Shown here: positions 8,959 through 19,319 of the stretch, piece after piece
Numbering within the stretch: position 1 is the stretch's first letter
Layout of the letters: the number at the start of each line of letters is the position of its first letter
Source of the DNA: Thermomonas flagellata
GTDB taxonomy: Bacteria > Pseudomonadota > Gammaproteobacteria > Xanthomonadales > Xanthomonadaceae
Assembly (NCBI RefSeq): GCF_022419185.1
Contig: NZ_JAJOZK010000002.1
Span: forward strand, 195,104 to 259,103
Reading direction: 5' to 3'
Length of the DNA: 64,000 nucleotides
The notes under the pieces: generated by a model
Told to the model about the DNA's origin: nothing
Database searches by the model: none
What the model saw: the letters and a program-made list of their open reading frames with translations, nothing else
Program-made: the position numbers and the translations under genes

Positions 8959-9695
8959 GGCGCCAGCTCCTCCACCGCGGTGCGCCGGCTGCGCGCGATC
9001 AGCCAGGACACGCCGAGCAGGTCGCGCACGCCGACCAGCGCGCGCCCGAGGTTGGTGTACTTGGAAGCGCCGGCGCTGCGCGGGCGGTGGTTGACCGGCA
9101 CGCTCACGGTGCGCCAGCCGGCGCGCTGCATCAGTGCCGGCAGGTAGCGGTGCATGTGGTCGAAGTAGGGCAGGTCGAGGAAGGCCGCGCGCTCGAACAG
9201 CTTGATCCCGCAGCCGGTGTCCGGGGTGGCGTCGCGCAGCAGGCGCGCGCGCAGCGCGTTGGCGAACTTGCTGGCCCAGCGCTTGCTGCCGCTGTCCCGG
9301 CGGTTCACGCGCCAGCCGGCGAACAGCTTGACCTCGGGCGCGGCGGCGGCGCGCTCGGCCAGCAGGCGCGGGATGTCGGCCGGGTCGTTCTGGCCGTCGC
9401 CGTCGAGGGTGGCGATCCACGGCGCGCGCGCGGCCTTCACCCCGTTGCGCACCGCGGTGCTCTGCCCGGCGTTGCTGAGGTGGCGGACCACGCGCAGCTC
9501 CGGGGTCGCGGCCTGCAGCGCGCGCAGGCGTGCGAGGGTGGCGTCGCGCGAGGCGTCGTCCACGTACACGATTTCGAATGCGATGCGCCCGCGCAGCGCG
9601 GCGAGGATCTCGGCGATCAGCGGGGCGACGTTGTCCTCCTCGTTGTGCACGGGGACGACCACCGACAGCTGCGGGGCGGCGGGCGGCAGGCTCAT
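8955..9695 (-). CDS. GT2 glycosyltransferase (polyprenyl-phosphate sugar transferase, ArnC/DPM1-like)
   Basis: A 246-residue family 2 glycosyltransferase with the A-fold start LSVVVPVHNEEDNVAPLI, the DDASRDAT nucleotide-binding loop, the DxD-like motif TLDGDGQNDPAD, and the acceptor segment DTGCGIKLFERAAF typical of the polyprenyl-phosphate mannose or glucose synthase group. It lacks the two C-terminal TM helices of ArnC and relies on the adjacent LabN membrane protein for that. The start lies 7 bp after the parB stop, so it may be transcribed with parAB. A role in sugar modification of lipid A or another envelope glycan is inferred from the LabN partner. Confidence 0.88.
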   Translation of the reverse strand: MSLPPAAPQLSVVVPVHNEEDNVAPLIAEILAALRGRIAFEIVYVDDASRDATLARLRALQAATPELRVVRHLSNAGQSTAVRNGVKAARAPWIATLDGDGQNDPADIPRLLAERAAAAPEVKLFAGWRVNRRDSGSKRWASKFANALRARLLRDATPDTGCGIKLFERAAFLDLPYFDHMHRYLPALMQRAGWRTVSVPVNHRPRSAGASKYTNLGRALVGVRDLLGVSWLIARSRRTAVEELAP

Positions 9696-9702
9696 GGCGC
9701 GC

Positions 9703-10647
9703 TCAGCCCGGCCGGCGCAGGCGCGCGAGCACGCCGTCGAGGGCCTCGAGGTCGGCGTAGTGGATCACCAGCCGGCCCTTGTTGCCGCGGCCGTTGCGCA
9801 CCTCGACCCGGCTGCCGAGGGCGTCCGACAGCTCGCGCTCGAGCGCGGCGATGTCGGCCTGCGGCGGCTTGGCCTTGGGCGCGGCCTTCTTCGGGTCGGT
9901 CGGGACCTTGCCGGCGGCCAGCTGCTGCACCCGGTGCTCGACCTGGCGCACCGACCAGCCCTCCTCGGCGGCCTGGCGCGCCAGCGCCACCGCCATCGGC
10001 TCGGCCAGCGCCAGCAACGCGCGCGCATGGCCCATCTCGATCGCGCCGGTCTGCACCAGCACCCGCACCGCCTCCGGCAGTTCCAGCAGGCGCAGCAGGT
10101 TGGACACCGCCGCGCGCGAGCGGCCGACCGCCTCCGCGGCGGCGGCATGGGTGAGGTCGAACTCGTCGATCAGCCGCTGCAGCGCCTGCGCCTCCTCCAG
10201 CGGGTTGAGGTCCTCGCGCTGGATGTTCTCGATCAGCGCCATCGCGACCACGGTGCGGTCGTCCACCTCGCGGACGACCACCGGCACGTCGGCGAGCCCG
10301 GCGCGCCGGCTGGCACGCCAGCGGCGCTCGCCGGCGATGATCTCGTACACCCGGCCGCCGCGGCCCTGGGCGTCGCGCAGTTCGCGCACGACGATCGGCT
10401 GGATCAGGCCCTGGGCGCGGATCGAGGCGGCCAGCTCCTCCAGCTTGCCCTCGTCCATCTGCCGCCGCGGCTGGTACTTGCCGGGCACCAGCGCGTCCAC
10501 CGGCAGGGTGCGCAGTTCGTCGCCCGGCATCGCCTGCTGCAGGGCCGGCGCCTCGGCCGCGGCCTTCGGCCCCAGCAGCGCCTCCAGCCCGCGTCCCAGC
10601 CCGCGCTTCTTGCCTGCGGCCTTGCCGGCCTCCTTGCCTGCCGTCAT
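9703..10647 (-). CDS. parB: Chromosome partitioning protein ParB
   Basis: A 314-residue chromosomal ParB. The basic N-terminal tail (KKRGLGRGLEALLG) contacts ParA. The CTP-binding/clamp domain follows, with PRRQMDE...LAASIRAQGLIQP, EIIAGERRWRA and ENIQREDLNPLEEA, then the helix-turn-helix (LTHAAAAEAVGRSRAAVSNLLRLL) and a C-terminal dimerisation segment after an Ala/Lys/Pro-rich linker (about 230-255). Its ATG overlaps the parA stop (ATGA). ParB loads on parS sites to separate replication origins; no parS palindrome was seen in this window. Confidence 0.97.
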   Translation of the reverse strand: MTAGKEAGKAAGKKRGLGRGLEALLGPKAAAEAPALQQAMPGDELRTLPVDALVPGKYQPRRQMDEGKLEELAASIRAQGLIQPIVVRELRDAQGRGGRVYEIIAGERRWRASRRAGLADVPVVVREVDDRTVVAMALIENIQREDLNPLEEAQALQRLIDEFDLTHAAAAEAVGRSRAAVSNLLRLLELPEAVRVLVQTGAIEMGHARALLALAEPMAVALARQAAEEGWSVRQVEHRVQQLAAGKVPTDPKKAAPKAKPPQADIAALERELSDALGSRVEVRNGRGNKGRLVIHYADLEALDGVLARLRRPG

Positions 10648-11438
10648 GCCGCGGCCTCCTTCGGTGGCGTGGTGCGTTCGCGCTGGCGGCGCAGGACCTC
10701 GCCGGCCAGGCCGAGGTAGGCCACCGCGCCGCGGCTGGCGCGGTCGTAACCCAGGATGCTCTGGCCGTGGCTGGGGGCCTCGGCCAGGCGCACGTTGCGC
10801 GGGATGATGGTGCGGAACACGCGCTCGCCGAAGTGCGCGGTCAGCTCCGCCGAGACCGCGTTGGCGAGGTTGTTGCGCACGTCGTACATGGTGCGCAGCA
10901 CGCCCTCGATCTCCAGGTGCGGGTTCAGCCGCGCCTTCAGCGCCTCGATGGTGTCCAGCAGCGCCGACAGGCCCTCCAGCGCGTAGTACTCGCACTGCAT
11001 CGGCACCAGCACCGCGTCGGCCGCGCTCAGCGCGTTCAGGGTCAGCAGCGACAGCGACGGCGGGCAGTCGATCAGGATGAAGTCGTAGCCGGCGCGCAGC
11101 GGTTCCAGCGCCGCGCGCAGGCGCGCCTCGCGCTGCGGTGCGTCCATCAGCCGGATCTCGGCGGCGGTGAGGTCGATGTTGCCGGGCAGCAGGGCGTAGC
11201 CGTCGGCGGTCTGCACCAGCGCCGCGTCCGCGCCGGCCTCGCCGAGCAGGACCTCGGTCACCGAGGCGTCCAGCTCGCGCTTGTCCACCCCGCTGCCCAT
11301 GGTGGCGTTGCCCTGCGGGTCGAGATCCACCAGCAGCACCCGCTGCGGGGTGCGCGCCAGCGCCGCGGCCAGGTTGACCGCGGTCGTGGTCTTGCCGACC
11401 CCGCCCTTCTGGTTGGCGATGGCGATGATGCGGGCCAT
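10644..11438 (-). CDS. parA: Chromosome partitioning ATPase ParA (Soj)
   Basis: A 264-residue deviant Walker ATPase. IAIANQKGGVGKTTTAVNL carries the deviant Walker A with the signature lysine, VLLVDLDPQGNAT is A', and FILIDCPPSLSLLTLNAL is Walker B. The absence of an N-terminal HTH and the length identify the chromosomal type. It forms an operon with parB (4-nt overlap) and lies 52 bp downstream of rsmG, the usual gidB-parA-parB order near replication origins in proteobacteria. That makes proximity to oriC plausible, although no DnaA-box cluster was found here. Confidence 0.97.
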   Translation of the reverse strand: MARIIAIANQKGGVGKTTTAVNLAAALARTPQRVLLVDLDPQGNATMGSGVDKRELDASVTEVLLGEAGADAALVQTADGYALLPGNIDLTAAEIRLMDAPQREARLRAALEPLRAGYDFILIDCPPSLSLLTLNALSAADAVLVPMQCEYYALEGLSALLDTIEALKARLNPHLEIEGVLRTMYDVRNNLANAVSAELTAHFGERVFRTIIPRNVRLAEAPSHGQSILGYDRASRGAVAYLGLAGEVLRRQRERTTPPKEAAA

Positions 11439-11490
11439 GCGGCGTGGAATCCTCGTGGGGTGCCGGGCGCGGCGGGCGCCGGGCAGCCGA

Positions 11491-12138
11491 TTATGCCCCA
11501 GCCGGGTCGCGCCCGACCTCCACCAGGTGGCGGCGGGCCTCCAGCCCCGGCACCGTGAGCGGATGCACCGCCAGCACCCGCCACGGCGGCGGCAGCGCGG
11601 CGATCTCCTCCTCCGGCACTGCGCCCTTCATCGCCAGCAGCCGCCCGCCGGGGGCCAGCAGGTGCCCGCCCAGCGCCAGGATCTGCGGCAGCGTGGCCAG
11701 CGCGCGCGCGGTGATCGCCGCGAACGGGGCGGGCGGGCGGAACGCCTCGATCCGCGACTCGGCCACCTGCACGTTGCCCAGCCCGAGCTGGCGCACCGCC
11801 TCGCGCAGGAAGCGCGCCTTCTTGCCGTTGCTTTCCACCAGGGTCACCCGAAGCCCCGGCGTGGCGATCGCCAGCGGCAGGCCGGGCAGCCCGGGGCCGC
11901 TGCCGAGGTCGGCCAGGTCCGGCCGCGCGCGCGCGAACGGTTGCATCGCCAGCGAATCCAGCAGGTGCTTGGCCAGCATCTCGCGCGGATCGCGGATTGC
12001 GGTGAGGTTGTAGGCGGCGTTCCAGCGCACCAGCAGGGCGAGGTAGTCCAGCAGCGGCGTGGCCAGCGCCGGTTCCAGCGCGAGCGCGGCGAGGCCCTGC
12101 TGCAGCGGCGCGCGCAGGTCGGAGAGGTCGGGATTCAT
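11491..12138 (-). CDS. rsmG: 16S rRNA (guanine527-N7)-methyltransferase RsmG
   Basis: A 215-residue SAM-dependent methyltransferase (GidB) that modifies G527 of 16S rRNA. Visible features are [20 protein letters not shown] before the SAM-binding loop [15 protein letters not shown], then [14 protein letters not shown] and [13 protein letters not shown], all characteristic of RsmG. The start ATG overlaps the TGA of the phosphopantetheinyl transferase gene. Loss of this enzyme is a known low-level streptomycin resistance route in other bacteria; the copy here looks intact. Confidence 0.96.
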   Translation of the reverse strand: MNPDLSDLRAPLQQGLAALALEPALATPLLDYLALLVRWNAAYNLTAIRDPREMLAKHLLDSLAMQPFARARPDLADLGSGPGLPGLPLAIATPGLRVTLVESNGKKARFLREAVRQLGLGNVQVAESRIEAFRPPAPFAAITARALATLPQILALGGHLLAPGGRLLAMKGAVPEEEIAALPPPWRVLAVHPLTVPGLEARRHLVEVGRDPAGA

Positions 12139-12713
12139 GGCGCCAGTATGCCGTCGTGGCGCGCGATCACCGCGACGTGCGCAGGATCCGGCGCCAGCAG
12201 GTGCAGCCGCCAGCCGGCCGCATCGCCCAGCGCCGGATCGCAGGCCAGCAGCCGCGGGGCGTCCCCGCCGGCGGCGACCGCCAGCCGGTGCAGCCCGAAC
12301 GCAAGCCCGTGCCCGTGCGCCTTGAGCACCGCTTCCTTGGCGCACCACAGGCGCAGGAAATGCGCCCGCCGCGGCCCCGGTGCCAGCGCGGCCAGCTGCG
12401 CGCATTCCTCCGTGCGGAAATAGCGGCGCGCGATGCGCAGCGCATCGGCATGGCGGTCGGCGTGCTCGGCATCCACCCCGATCTGCCCGTGCGGCGTCCA
12501 CGCCAGCAGCAGGCCGTCGCCGGTGTGCGACCAGCCGATGTCGCCGGCGCCGGGCGCCAGCCGCGGCCGCCCGCGCACGTCGCGGTGCAGGCCGGCCGCG
12601 GCCTGCGCGCCGGCCAGCGCGGACAGCCACGCGCGCGCCGCGGCGAGCGCATCGCGCGGGCGCGCCTGCCAGCGCCAGTGCACCTCCTCCCAGCGGCCGT
12701 CGCGCGCCTCCAT
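12135..12713 (-). CDS. 4'-phosphopantetheinyl transferase (Sfp/Gsp type)
   Basis: A 192-residue enzyme that transfers phosphopantetheine from CoA to carrier proteins. It carries the P-pant motifs IGVDAEH (Mg binding) and [14 protein letters not shown], and SHTGDG in the N-terminal half. I chose the ATG at 12713; a GTG lies one codon upstream. The stop overlaps the rsmG start. In Xanthomonadaceae such enzymes serve aryl polyene (xanthomonadin) and other PKS/NRPS carriers, which fits the xanB2 gene about 7 kb away, but its target here is unknown. Confidence 0.9.
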   Translation of the reverse strand: MEARDGRWEEVHWRWQARPRDALAAARAWLSALAGAQAAAGLHRDVRGRPRLAPGAGDIGWSHTGDGLLLAWTPHGQIGVDAEHADRHADALRIARRYFRTEECAQLAALAPGPRRAHFLRLWCAKEAVLKAHGHGLAFGLHRLAVAAGGDAPRLLACDPALGDAAGWRLHLLAPDPAHVAVIARHDGILAP

Positions 12714-12842
12714 CACGCCAGCTCAACATGCCTGAACCCTGCGCCGCAAGCGCCCACGCGCCCGTCACGCCGGCGCGCCGAGACTGCGCCCGCGGCCCGG
12801 CTGCGTGCCGGCGCCGTTCCCATCCATACGAGGAGCCACACC

Positions 12843-13097
12843 ATGAACCTGATCATCATGCTCATCGTCGGCGGCATCGCCGGCTGGCTGGCCAGCCTGG
12901 TCATGCGCACTGACGCCCAGCAGGGGATCATCCTCAACATCGTGGTCGGCATCATCGGCGGCGTGATCGGCGGTTTCGTGCTGCCGATGGTCGGCCTGAG
13001 CTTCGCCGGCTGGATCGGCTACCTGGTCACCGCGCTGATCGGCGCGATCATCCTGCTGGCGATCGTCAACCTGTTCCGCCGCGGCAGCGTGCGCTGA
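12843..13097 (+). CDS. GlsB/YeaQ/YmgE family membrane protein
   Basis: An 84-residue protein with three hydrophobic helices and the Gly-rich pattern of the transglycosylase-associated family ([50 protein letters not shown]). A GAGGAG ribosome site lies about 8 nt before the ATG. Members are often stress-induced; the biochemical role is not known. It is a monocistronic gene ending before a strong hairpin. Confidence 0.9.
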   Translation: MNLIIMLIVGGIAGWLASLVMRTDAQQGIILNIVVGIIGGVIGGFVLPMVGLSFAGWIGYLVTALIGAIILLAIVNLFRRGSVR

Positions 13098-13150
13098 CGC
13101 CGCCGCCGGCGCCGGCCTCCCCCACGGCGCGGCGCGCCAGGGATGTCCTC

Positions 13151-13176
13151 CGAAGGCCCGGCTCGCCGGGCCTTCG
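13151..13176. terminator. Hairpin terminator between convergent genes
   Basis: A perfect 11-bp stem (CGAAGGCCCGG / CCGGGCCTTCG) with loop CTCG lies between the stops of the YeaQ-type gene and xthA, which converge here. The T tract is weak (TGTGT), so termination may be partial or bidirectional. Confidence 0.6.
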
Positions 13177-13199
13177 TGTGTCCGGCCTCCGCCGGCGGC

Positions 13200-13970
13200 T
13201 CAGCCGAGGACGACGAACGCCGGCGCGTGGTCGCTGGGGCGTTCCCAGGTGCGCGGGGTGCGGTCGATGCCGGCTTCGACGGTGGCCGCGCGCAGCGCGT
13301 CCGACACCAGGGTCAGGTCGATGCGCAGGCCCAGGTTGCGGCGGAACGCGGCCTGCCGGTAGTCCCACCAGCTGAAGATGCCGCCGTCCTCGCGGTGCAG
13401 GCGCAGGCCGTCGTGCAGGCCCAGCGCCAGCAGCCGGCGCAGCGCCTCGCGTTCCGGCGCGGAGGTGAGGATGTGGGCGTCGTTCCACACCGCCGGGTCG
13501 TGCACGTCGCGCGCGTCGGGCGCGATGTTGAAGTCGCCCAGCACCACCAGCCGCGGATGCCGCGCGAGTTCGTCCGCCACCCAGGCGCGCACCGCCTCCA
13601 GCCAGCGCAGCTTGTAGGCGTATTTCTCGGTGCCCACGTCCTGCCCGTTGACCACGTACAGGTTGACGATGCGCACGCCGCCCACCGTCGCCGCGATCGC
13701 GCGCGCCTGCGCGTCCTCGAACCCCGGGATGCCCACCTGCACGTCCTCGGGCGCGTGCCCGCGCGCCAGGATCGCCACCCCGTTGTAGGTCTTCTGCCCG
13801 TGGAACACGCTGCGGTAGCCAGCCTCCAGCAGCGCCGCGTCCGGGAAGCGGTGGTCCTCCAGCTTGGTTTCCTGCAGGCCCACCACGTCCGGCGCGGCCT
13901 CCTGCAGCCACTGTTGCAGCTGCGGCAGGCGCACGTTGAGCGAATTGACGTTCCAGCTGGCGATCTTCAT
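13200..13970 (-). CDS. xthA: Exodeoxyribonuclease III (AP endonuclease)
   Basis: A 256-residue EEP-fold nuclease for abasic-site repair and 3'-5' exonuclease activity. The catalytic landmarks are intact: WNVNSLNVR, GLQETKLED with the metal-binding Glu34, NLYVVNGQDVGTEKY, VVLGDFNIAPDARD, and the terminal WERPSDHAP histidine. The start at 13970 is the only one that retains the MKIASWNVNS strand. A 32-bp gap separates it from the aldehyde dehydrogenase gene upstream on the same strand. Confidence 0.96.
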   Translation of the reverse strand: MKIASWNVNSLNVRLPQLQQWLQEAAPDVVGLQETKLEDHRFPDAALLEAGYRSVFHGQKTYNGVAILARGHAPEDVQVGIPGFEDAQARAIAATVGGVRIVNLYVVNGQDVGTEKYAYKLRWLEAVRAWVADELARHPRLVVLGDFNIAPDARDVHDPAVWNDAHILTSAPEREALRRLLALGLHDGLRLHREDGGIFSWWDYRQAAFRRNLGLRIDLTLVSDALRAATVEAGIDRTPRTWERPSDHAPAFVVLG

Positions 13971-14002
13971 GCGCGTTCGATGCGAGGTCCGGGTGCGCGG
14001 CG

Positions 14003-15415
14003 TCAGCGGATGATACGGTCCAGCAGCCAGCGCACCTTCGCGTACGGGGGCTTGAGCAGGTCGCCGGCGGTCAGCGCGGCCTGGCGGAACACCGGCAGCG
14101 GCTTGCTCATGGCGTCGAAGCCGGCGCGCGCGTGGTAGGCGCCCATGCCGCTGGGGCCGACCCCGCCGAACGGCAGGTTGGCGATCGCGAAGTGGAACAG
14201 GGTGTCGTTGATGCTCACCCCGCCGGCCAGGGTGGCCTCGAGGATGCGGCGCACGTTGGCGGCGTCGCGGCTGAAGGGGTACAGCGCCAGCGGGCGGTCG
14301 TGGGCATTGACGTAGGCGATCGCCTCGTCCAGCGTGCGGTAGCCCTTGACCGGCAGGATCGGGCCGAAGATCTCCTCCTGCATCACCCGCGCATCGTCGC
14401 CCGGGTCCAGCAGCACGGTCGGCGGCAGCAGGCGCTGCGCCGGGTCGGCGCCGCCGGCGAGGGTGACGGCCGCGACGCCGCGCGCGCGCGCATCGTCGAG
14501 GTAGCCCTGCAGGCGCGCGTACTGGCCGGCGTTGACGATCCGGGTGTAGTCCTCGCGGTTGTCGAGCTGGGCGCCGTAGCGCGCCACCACTTCCGCGCGC
14601 AAGGCCGCGACGAACGCATCGCGCTGCGCCGCCGGCACCAGCACGTAGTCGGGCGCGATGCAGGTCTGGCCGCAGTTGAACCACTTGCCGGTGGCGATCC
14701 GCGCGGCCGCCTTCGCCAGCGGATAGTCGGGGCACACGATCGCCGGCGACTTGCCGCCCAGCTCCAGGGTCAGCGGGGTCAGGTTGGGCGCGGCCGCGGC
14801 CATCACCTTGCGCCCGACCGCGGTGGAGCCGGTGAACACCAGGTGGTCGAACGGCAGGCCGGCGAACGCGGCGCCGACCTCGGGCCCGCCGGTGGCGACC
14901 GCCACCCGGTCCGCGGGGAACACCTCCGCCAGCAGGTCGCGCAGGAACGCGCTGGTGCGCGGGGTGTGCTCGGAGGGCTTGAGGAACACGTGGTTGCCGG
15001 CGGCGATCGCCGTCGCCAGCGGGATCAGCGCGAGGTTGACCGGGTAGTTCCACGGCGCGATCACCCCGACCACGCCCAGCGGATGCGGTTCGATCCACGC
15101 CCGCCCCGGCCAGAAGCGCCAGCCCACCGCCACCCGCCGCGGGCGCATCCAGCCGCGCAGGTGCGCCAGCAGGTGGTCGATGTCGTTGAGCACGGTCATG
15201 CCGTCGGCGATCCGGCTCTCGTCCAGCGCGCGGTGGCCGAAGTCGGCGGCGATGGTGCGCGCCATCTCGTCCAGCCGCGGCTTGAGCGCCGCGCGCAGCC
15301 GGCGCAGGTCGTCGCGGCGCTGGGCGAAATCGGGCTTGCGCGCCTGCCAGGCCGCGCGCAGGCGGTCGAGGGTGGGGCGCAGGTCGGTGGTCGGGGTGTC
15401 GGCGGCGGTGTCCAT
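14003..15415 (-). CDS. Aldehyde dehydrogenase (coniferyl aldehyde dehydrogenase type)
   Basis: A 470-residue NAD(P)-dependent aldehyde dehydrogenase. GVIAPWNYPVNLALIPL, the nucleotide-binding FTGSTAVGRKV, the catalytic Glu in LELGGKSPAIV and the nucleophilic Cys in NCGQTCIAPDY are present. The shortened C-terminus ending in a hydrophobic KVRWLLDRIIR tail puts it with the coniferyl/fatty aldehyde (class 3) branch. It is divergent from the gamma carbonic anhydrase gene, with 98 bp between starts. The likely substrates are aromatic or medium-chain aldehydes; this is inferred from family only. Confidence 0.9.
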   Translation of the reverse strand: MDTAADTPTTDLRPTLDRLRAAWQARKPDFAQRRDDLRRLRAALKPRLDEMARTIAADFGHRALDESRIADGMTVLNDIDHLLAHLRGWMRPRRVAVGWRFWPGRAWIEPHPLGVVGVIAPWNYPVNLALIPLATAIAAGNHVFLKPSEHTPRTSAFLRDLLAEVFPADRVAVATGGPEVGAAFAGLPFDHLVFTGSTAVGRKVMAAAAPNLTPLTLELGGKSPAIVCPDYPLAKAAARIATGKWFNCGQTCIAPDYVLVPAAQRDAFVAALRAEVVARYGAQLDNREDYTRIVNAGQYARLQGYLDDARARGVAAVTLAGGADPAQRLLPPTVLLDPGDDARVMQEEIFGPILPVKGYRTLDEAIAYVNAHDRPLALYPFSRDAANVRRILEATLAGGVSINDTLFHFAIANLPFGGVGPSGMGAYHARAGFDAMSKPLPVFRQAALTAGDLLKPPYAKVRWLLDRIIR

Positions 15416-15422
15416 GCGGGCC

Positions 15423-15428
15423 AGTGTA
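15423..15428 (-). promoter_or_regulatory. -10 box of leaderless promoter for the aldehyde dehydrogenase
   Basis: TACACT on the minus strand ends 7 nt before the ATG, so transcription would start at or next to the start codon. No clear -35 was seen. Confidence 0.5.
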
Positions 15429-15501
15429 GTGCGGCGGCGGGGCAATCCCGCGCGCCGGCGCCGCGGGCGGCCGGTTGCGCGCGGCGCACGCGGGAACCCG
15501 C

Positions 15502-15507
15502 GATAAT
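15502..15507 (+). promoter_or_regulatory. -10 box of leaderless promoter for the gamma carbonic anhydrase
   Basis: GATAAT ends 6 nt before the ATG at 15514, the spacing expected if the mRNA begins at the start codon. No purine-rich ribosome site precedes the gene. Confidence 0.6.
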
Positions 15508-15513
15508 CCGCCC

Positions 15514-16059
15514 ATGGACCTGCGACCCTACCGCGGCATCACGCCCACCCTCGGCGCGCGCGCCTACGTCGACCCCCGCGCCAGCGTGATCGGCGACGTG
15601 GTACTGGGTGATGATGTGTCGGTGTGGCCGTACACGGTCATCCGCGGTGACGTCAATTTCATCCGTATTGGCGACCGCACCAATATTCAGGACGGCACCG
15701 TCATCCACGTCAGCCACGACGGCCCGCACGCCAAGCTGGGCGGTTTCGCCACCCGCATCGGCAGCGACGTCACCATCGGCCACAAGGCCATCATCCATGC
15801 CTGCACGATCGAGGATGCGGTGCTGATCGGGATGGGTGCCATCGTGCTGGACGGCGCAGTGGTGAGAAAGCACGCCTTCGTCGGTGCCGGCGCGCTGGTG
15901 CCGCCGGGCAAGGTGGTGGGCGAGGGGGAGCTGTGGCTGGGCAACCCGGCCAGAAAAGTGCGGATGCTGAGTGATGCCGAGATCGAGGCGCTTTACTACA
16001 GCGCCGGCCACTACGTACGCTTGAAAGACGAGTATCTGGCGGGCGACGCGGGGTCATGA
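15514..16059 (+). CDS. Gamma carbonic anhydrase family protein (left-handed beta-helix)
   Basis: A 181-residue hexapeptide-repeat protein. Successive turns such as ASVIGDVVLGDDVSVWP and TRIGSDVTIGHKAIIHAC give the left-handed beta-helix. The metal-binding histidines are in VIHVSH and TIGHKAIIHACTI. Length and motifs match the short YrdA/PaaY/CaiE class. CO2 hydration or CoA-related roles have been proposed for the family; the substrate is uncertain. Confidence 0.92.
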   Translation: MDLRPYRGITPTLGARAYVDPRASVIGDVVLGDDVSVWPYTVIRGDVNFIRIGDRTNIQDGTVIHVSHDGPHAKLGGFATRIGSDVTIGHKAIIHACTIEDAVLIGMGAIVLDGAVVRKHAFVGAGALVPPGKVVGEGELWLGNPARKVRMLSDAEIEALYYSAGHYVRLKDEYLAGDAGS

Positions 16060-16126
16060 GGGGCGCGTCTTGCGCGGTAGATTTCGGGTGTGTGGGGATG
16101 TGATCGAACATCAGGGAGAGACAATC

Positions 16127-17032
16127 ATGCGTTTGTTGCAAGCAGGCGTGCTGGCGCTGTGGCTGGCCTGTGCCGGGGCGCAGGCCGGGACGGCACCGGC
16201 GGAGCAGGGGTCGGGCGAAAGCGTGTTGACCATGCGGGTGGACGGGGAGTTGACCATTGGCACCCAGGGCGAAGTCGAAGCCTATGCCCTGCGTACCGAG
16301 CTCACCCCGGACATTCAGAAGATGCTGGATAAGGCAATCCCGAAGTGGGCATTTGTGCCGATCGAGCAGGATGGCAAGCCGGTTCGGGCGAAGACGCCGA
16401 TGCGGATCACCCTGGTGGCTCGGGAGATCGGGGAGCAAAAATACGAGGTCAAAATCGACAATGTCATATTTGCGCCGTTGACCAAGGAAGACCGAGAGGC
16501 AGCCGAACGTGCGGCTGGCAAAGCGGTGGCCAGGTTGAATAGTCTGCAGTCTCACCTATACCCAAAATACCCATACGAATTGTTTGCGGCTGGTGTTGAA
16601 GGCATCGCGTTGCTGCGCCTGCGCGTCAATTCGGATGGCAGTGTGGCGGATGTATTTGCTGAACAATCAAGCCTGTATAACGTCAAAGGCAGCCCAAGAG
16701 TCCTCGACAAGGCAAGAGCGCTGCTGGAAAAAAATGCGATGGGGGCTGCGCGAAAGTGGACGTTCAGTGTCGAAAACTCAAGCCCTGGGCAGAAGCATAT
16801 GGTGAGAGTGCCGGTGGAATATGTAATAAACAAGAAACCGGATGAAGTCGAGCGCTATGGAGTCGGCGTCTGGCGTTACGAATACCGCGGCCCCCGGCTG
16901 GATCCGCCATGGTCGAAAGCGGATGACATGGAGCTGGCTGTGGGCGTGTCCGATCTCAATAGCGGCGAGATGGTGTCAGGCAACACGCCGTTCCGGTTGC
17001 GTGACCGCAGCGTGTTGAACCAGGCGCTTTGA
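16127..17032 (+). CDS. Secreted protein with TonB C-terminal-like domain
   Basis: A 301-residue protein with a signal peptide (MRLLQAGVLALWLACAGAQA) and AGGGAGA-like ribosome site. Two segments look like TonB/TonB-like C-terminal folds: KAIPKWAFVPIEQDGKPVRAK and the later KVS-like VEGIALLRLRVNSDGSVADVF followed by AARKWTF. There is no N-terminal anchor beyond the signal and no ExbBD genes nearby, so it is more likely a stand-alone periplasmic TonB-C protein than a true energy transducer. Base composition in 16060-17030 is visibly less GC-rich than the flanks (for example aaaaaatgcg, gtaataaaca), which suggests relaxed or foreign origin. The function is unknown. Confidence 0.75.
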   Translation: MRLLQAGVLALWLACAGAQAGTAPAEQGSGESVLTMRVDGELTIGTQGEVEAYALRTELTPDIQKMLDKAIPKWAFVPIEQDGKPVRAKTPMRITLVAREIGEQKYEVKIDNVIFAPLTKEDREAAERAAGKAVARLNSLQSHLYPKYPYELFAAGVEGIALLRLRVNSDGSVADVFAEQSSLYNVKGSPRVLDKARALLEKNAMGAARKWTFSVENSSPGQKHMVRVPVEYVINKKPDEVERYGVGVWRYEYRGPRLDPPWSKADDMELAVGVSDLNSGEMVSGNTPFRLRDRSVLNQAL

Positions 17033-17080
17033 GCGTTGACGAAAGGCGACGCGCACAGGGGCGCACGTCGCGCTCTGGGT

Positions 17081-18942
<1,862 letters not shown>

Positions 18943-19028
18943 CGCTTTGCTGGTTGGTGCCGAGGCCGGGATCGAGCGACTGGCGATGGCACGAGGGCAG
19001 CCATCAGGCCCGCGGCGCAGCGGCGCCC

Positions 19029-19277
19029 TCACAGCAGCCCGCCGCCGAGTCCGAGCCGCCAGACGGCGACCACGATCACCAGCAGGTTGACCGCCAGCCC
19101 GGCCTTGGCGCGCGCGTTGCGCTCGCGGCGGGTGACCAGCAGGCCGAGCGCGGCGAGGATCGCGCCGAGGGCGGCGAACGGGATCAGCAGCCAGTTGGTG
19201 ATGCCGACCACCGGCAGCAGCGCCAGCACCATCCATACCAGCGCCACGATGCCCCACAGCAGGCTCAGCAGGCCCAT
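19029..19277 (-). CDS. Small hypothetical membrane protein
   Basis: An 82-residue protein, mostly hydrophobic, with three probable TM helices (LWGIVALVWMVLALLPVVGI; LIPFAALGAILAALGLLVT; LAVNLLVIVVAVW) and one basic cytoplasmic loop TRRERNARAK. Codon use is like the neighbours, and an ATG with downstream GC-rich third positions supports it as real. No family was recognised with confidence. It lies between xanB2 and hemB on the same strand. Confidence 0.65.
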   Translation of the reverse strand: MGLLSLLWGIVALVWMVLALLPVVGITNWLLIPFAALGAILAALGLLVTRRERNARAKAGLAVNLLVIVVAVWRLGLGGGLL

Positions 19278-19319
19278 GTCCGCTCCTGTCGCGATGCGGC
19301 ACCCGTGCGGTGCCCGCGT

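Noticed and set aside
9700-11440. parS sites near parAB
   Set aside because: I looked for the TGTTTCACGTGAAACA palindrome and did not find a convincing match in the window.
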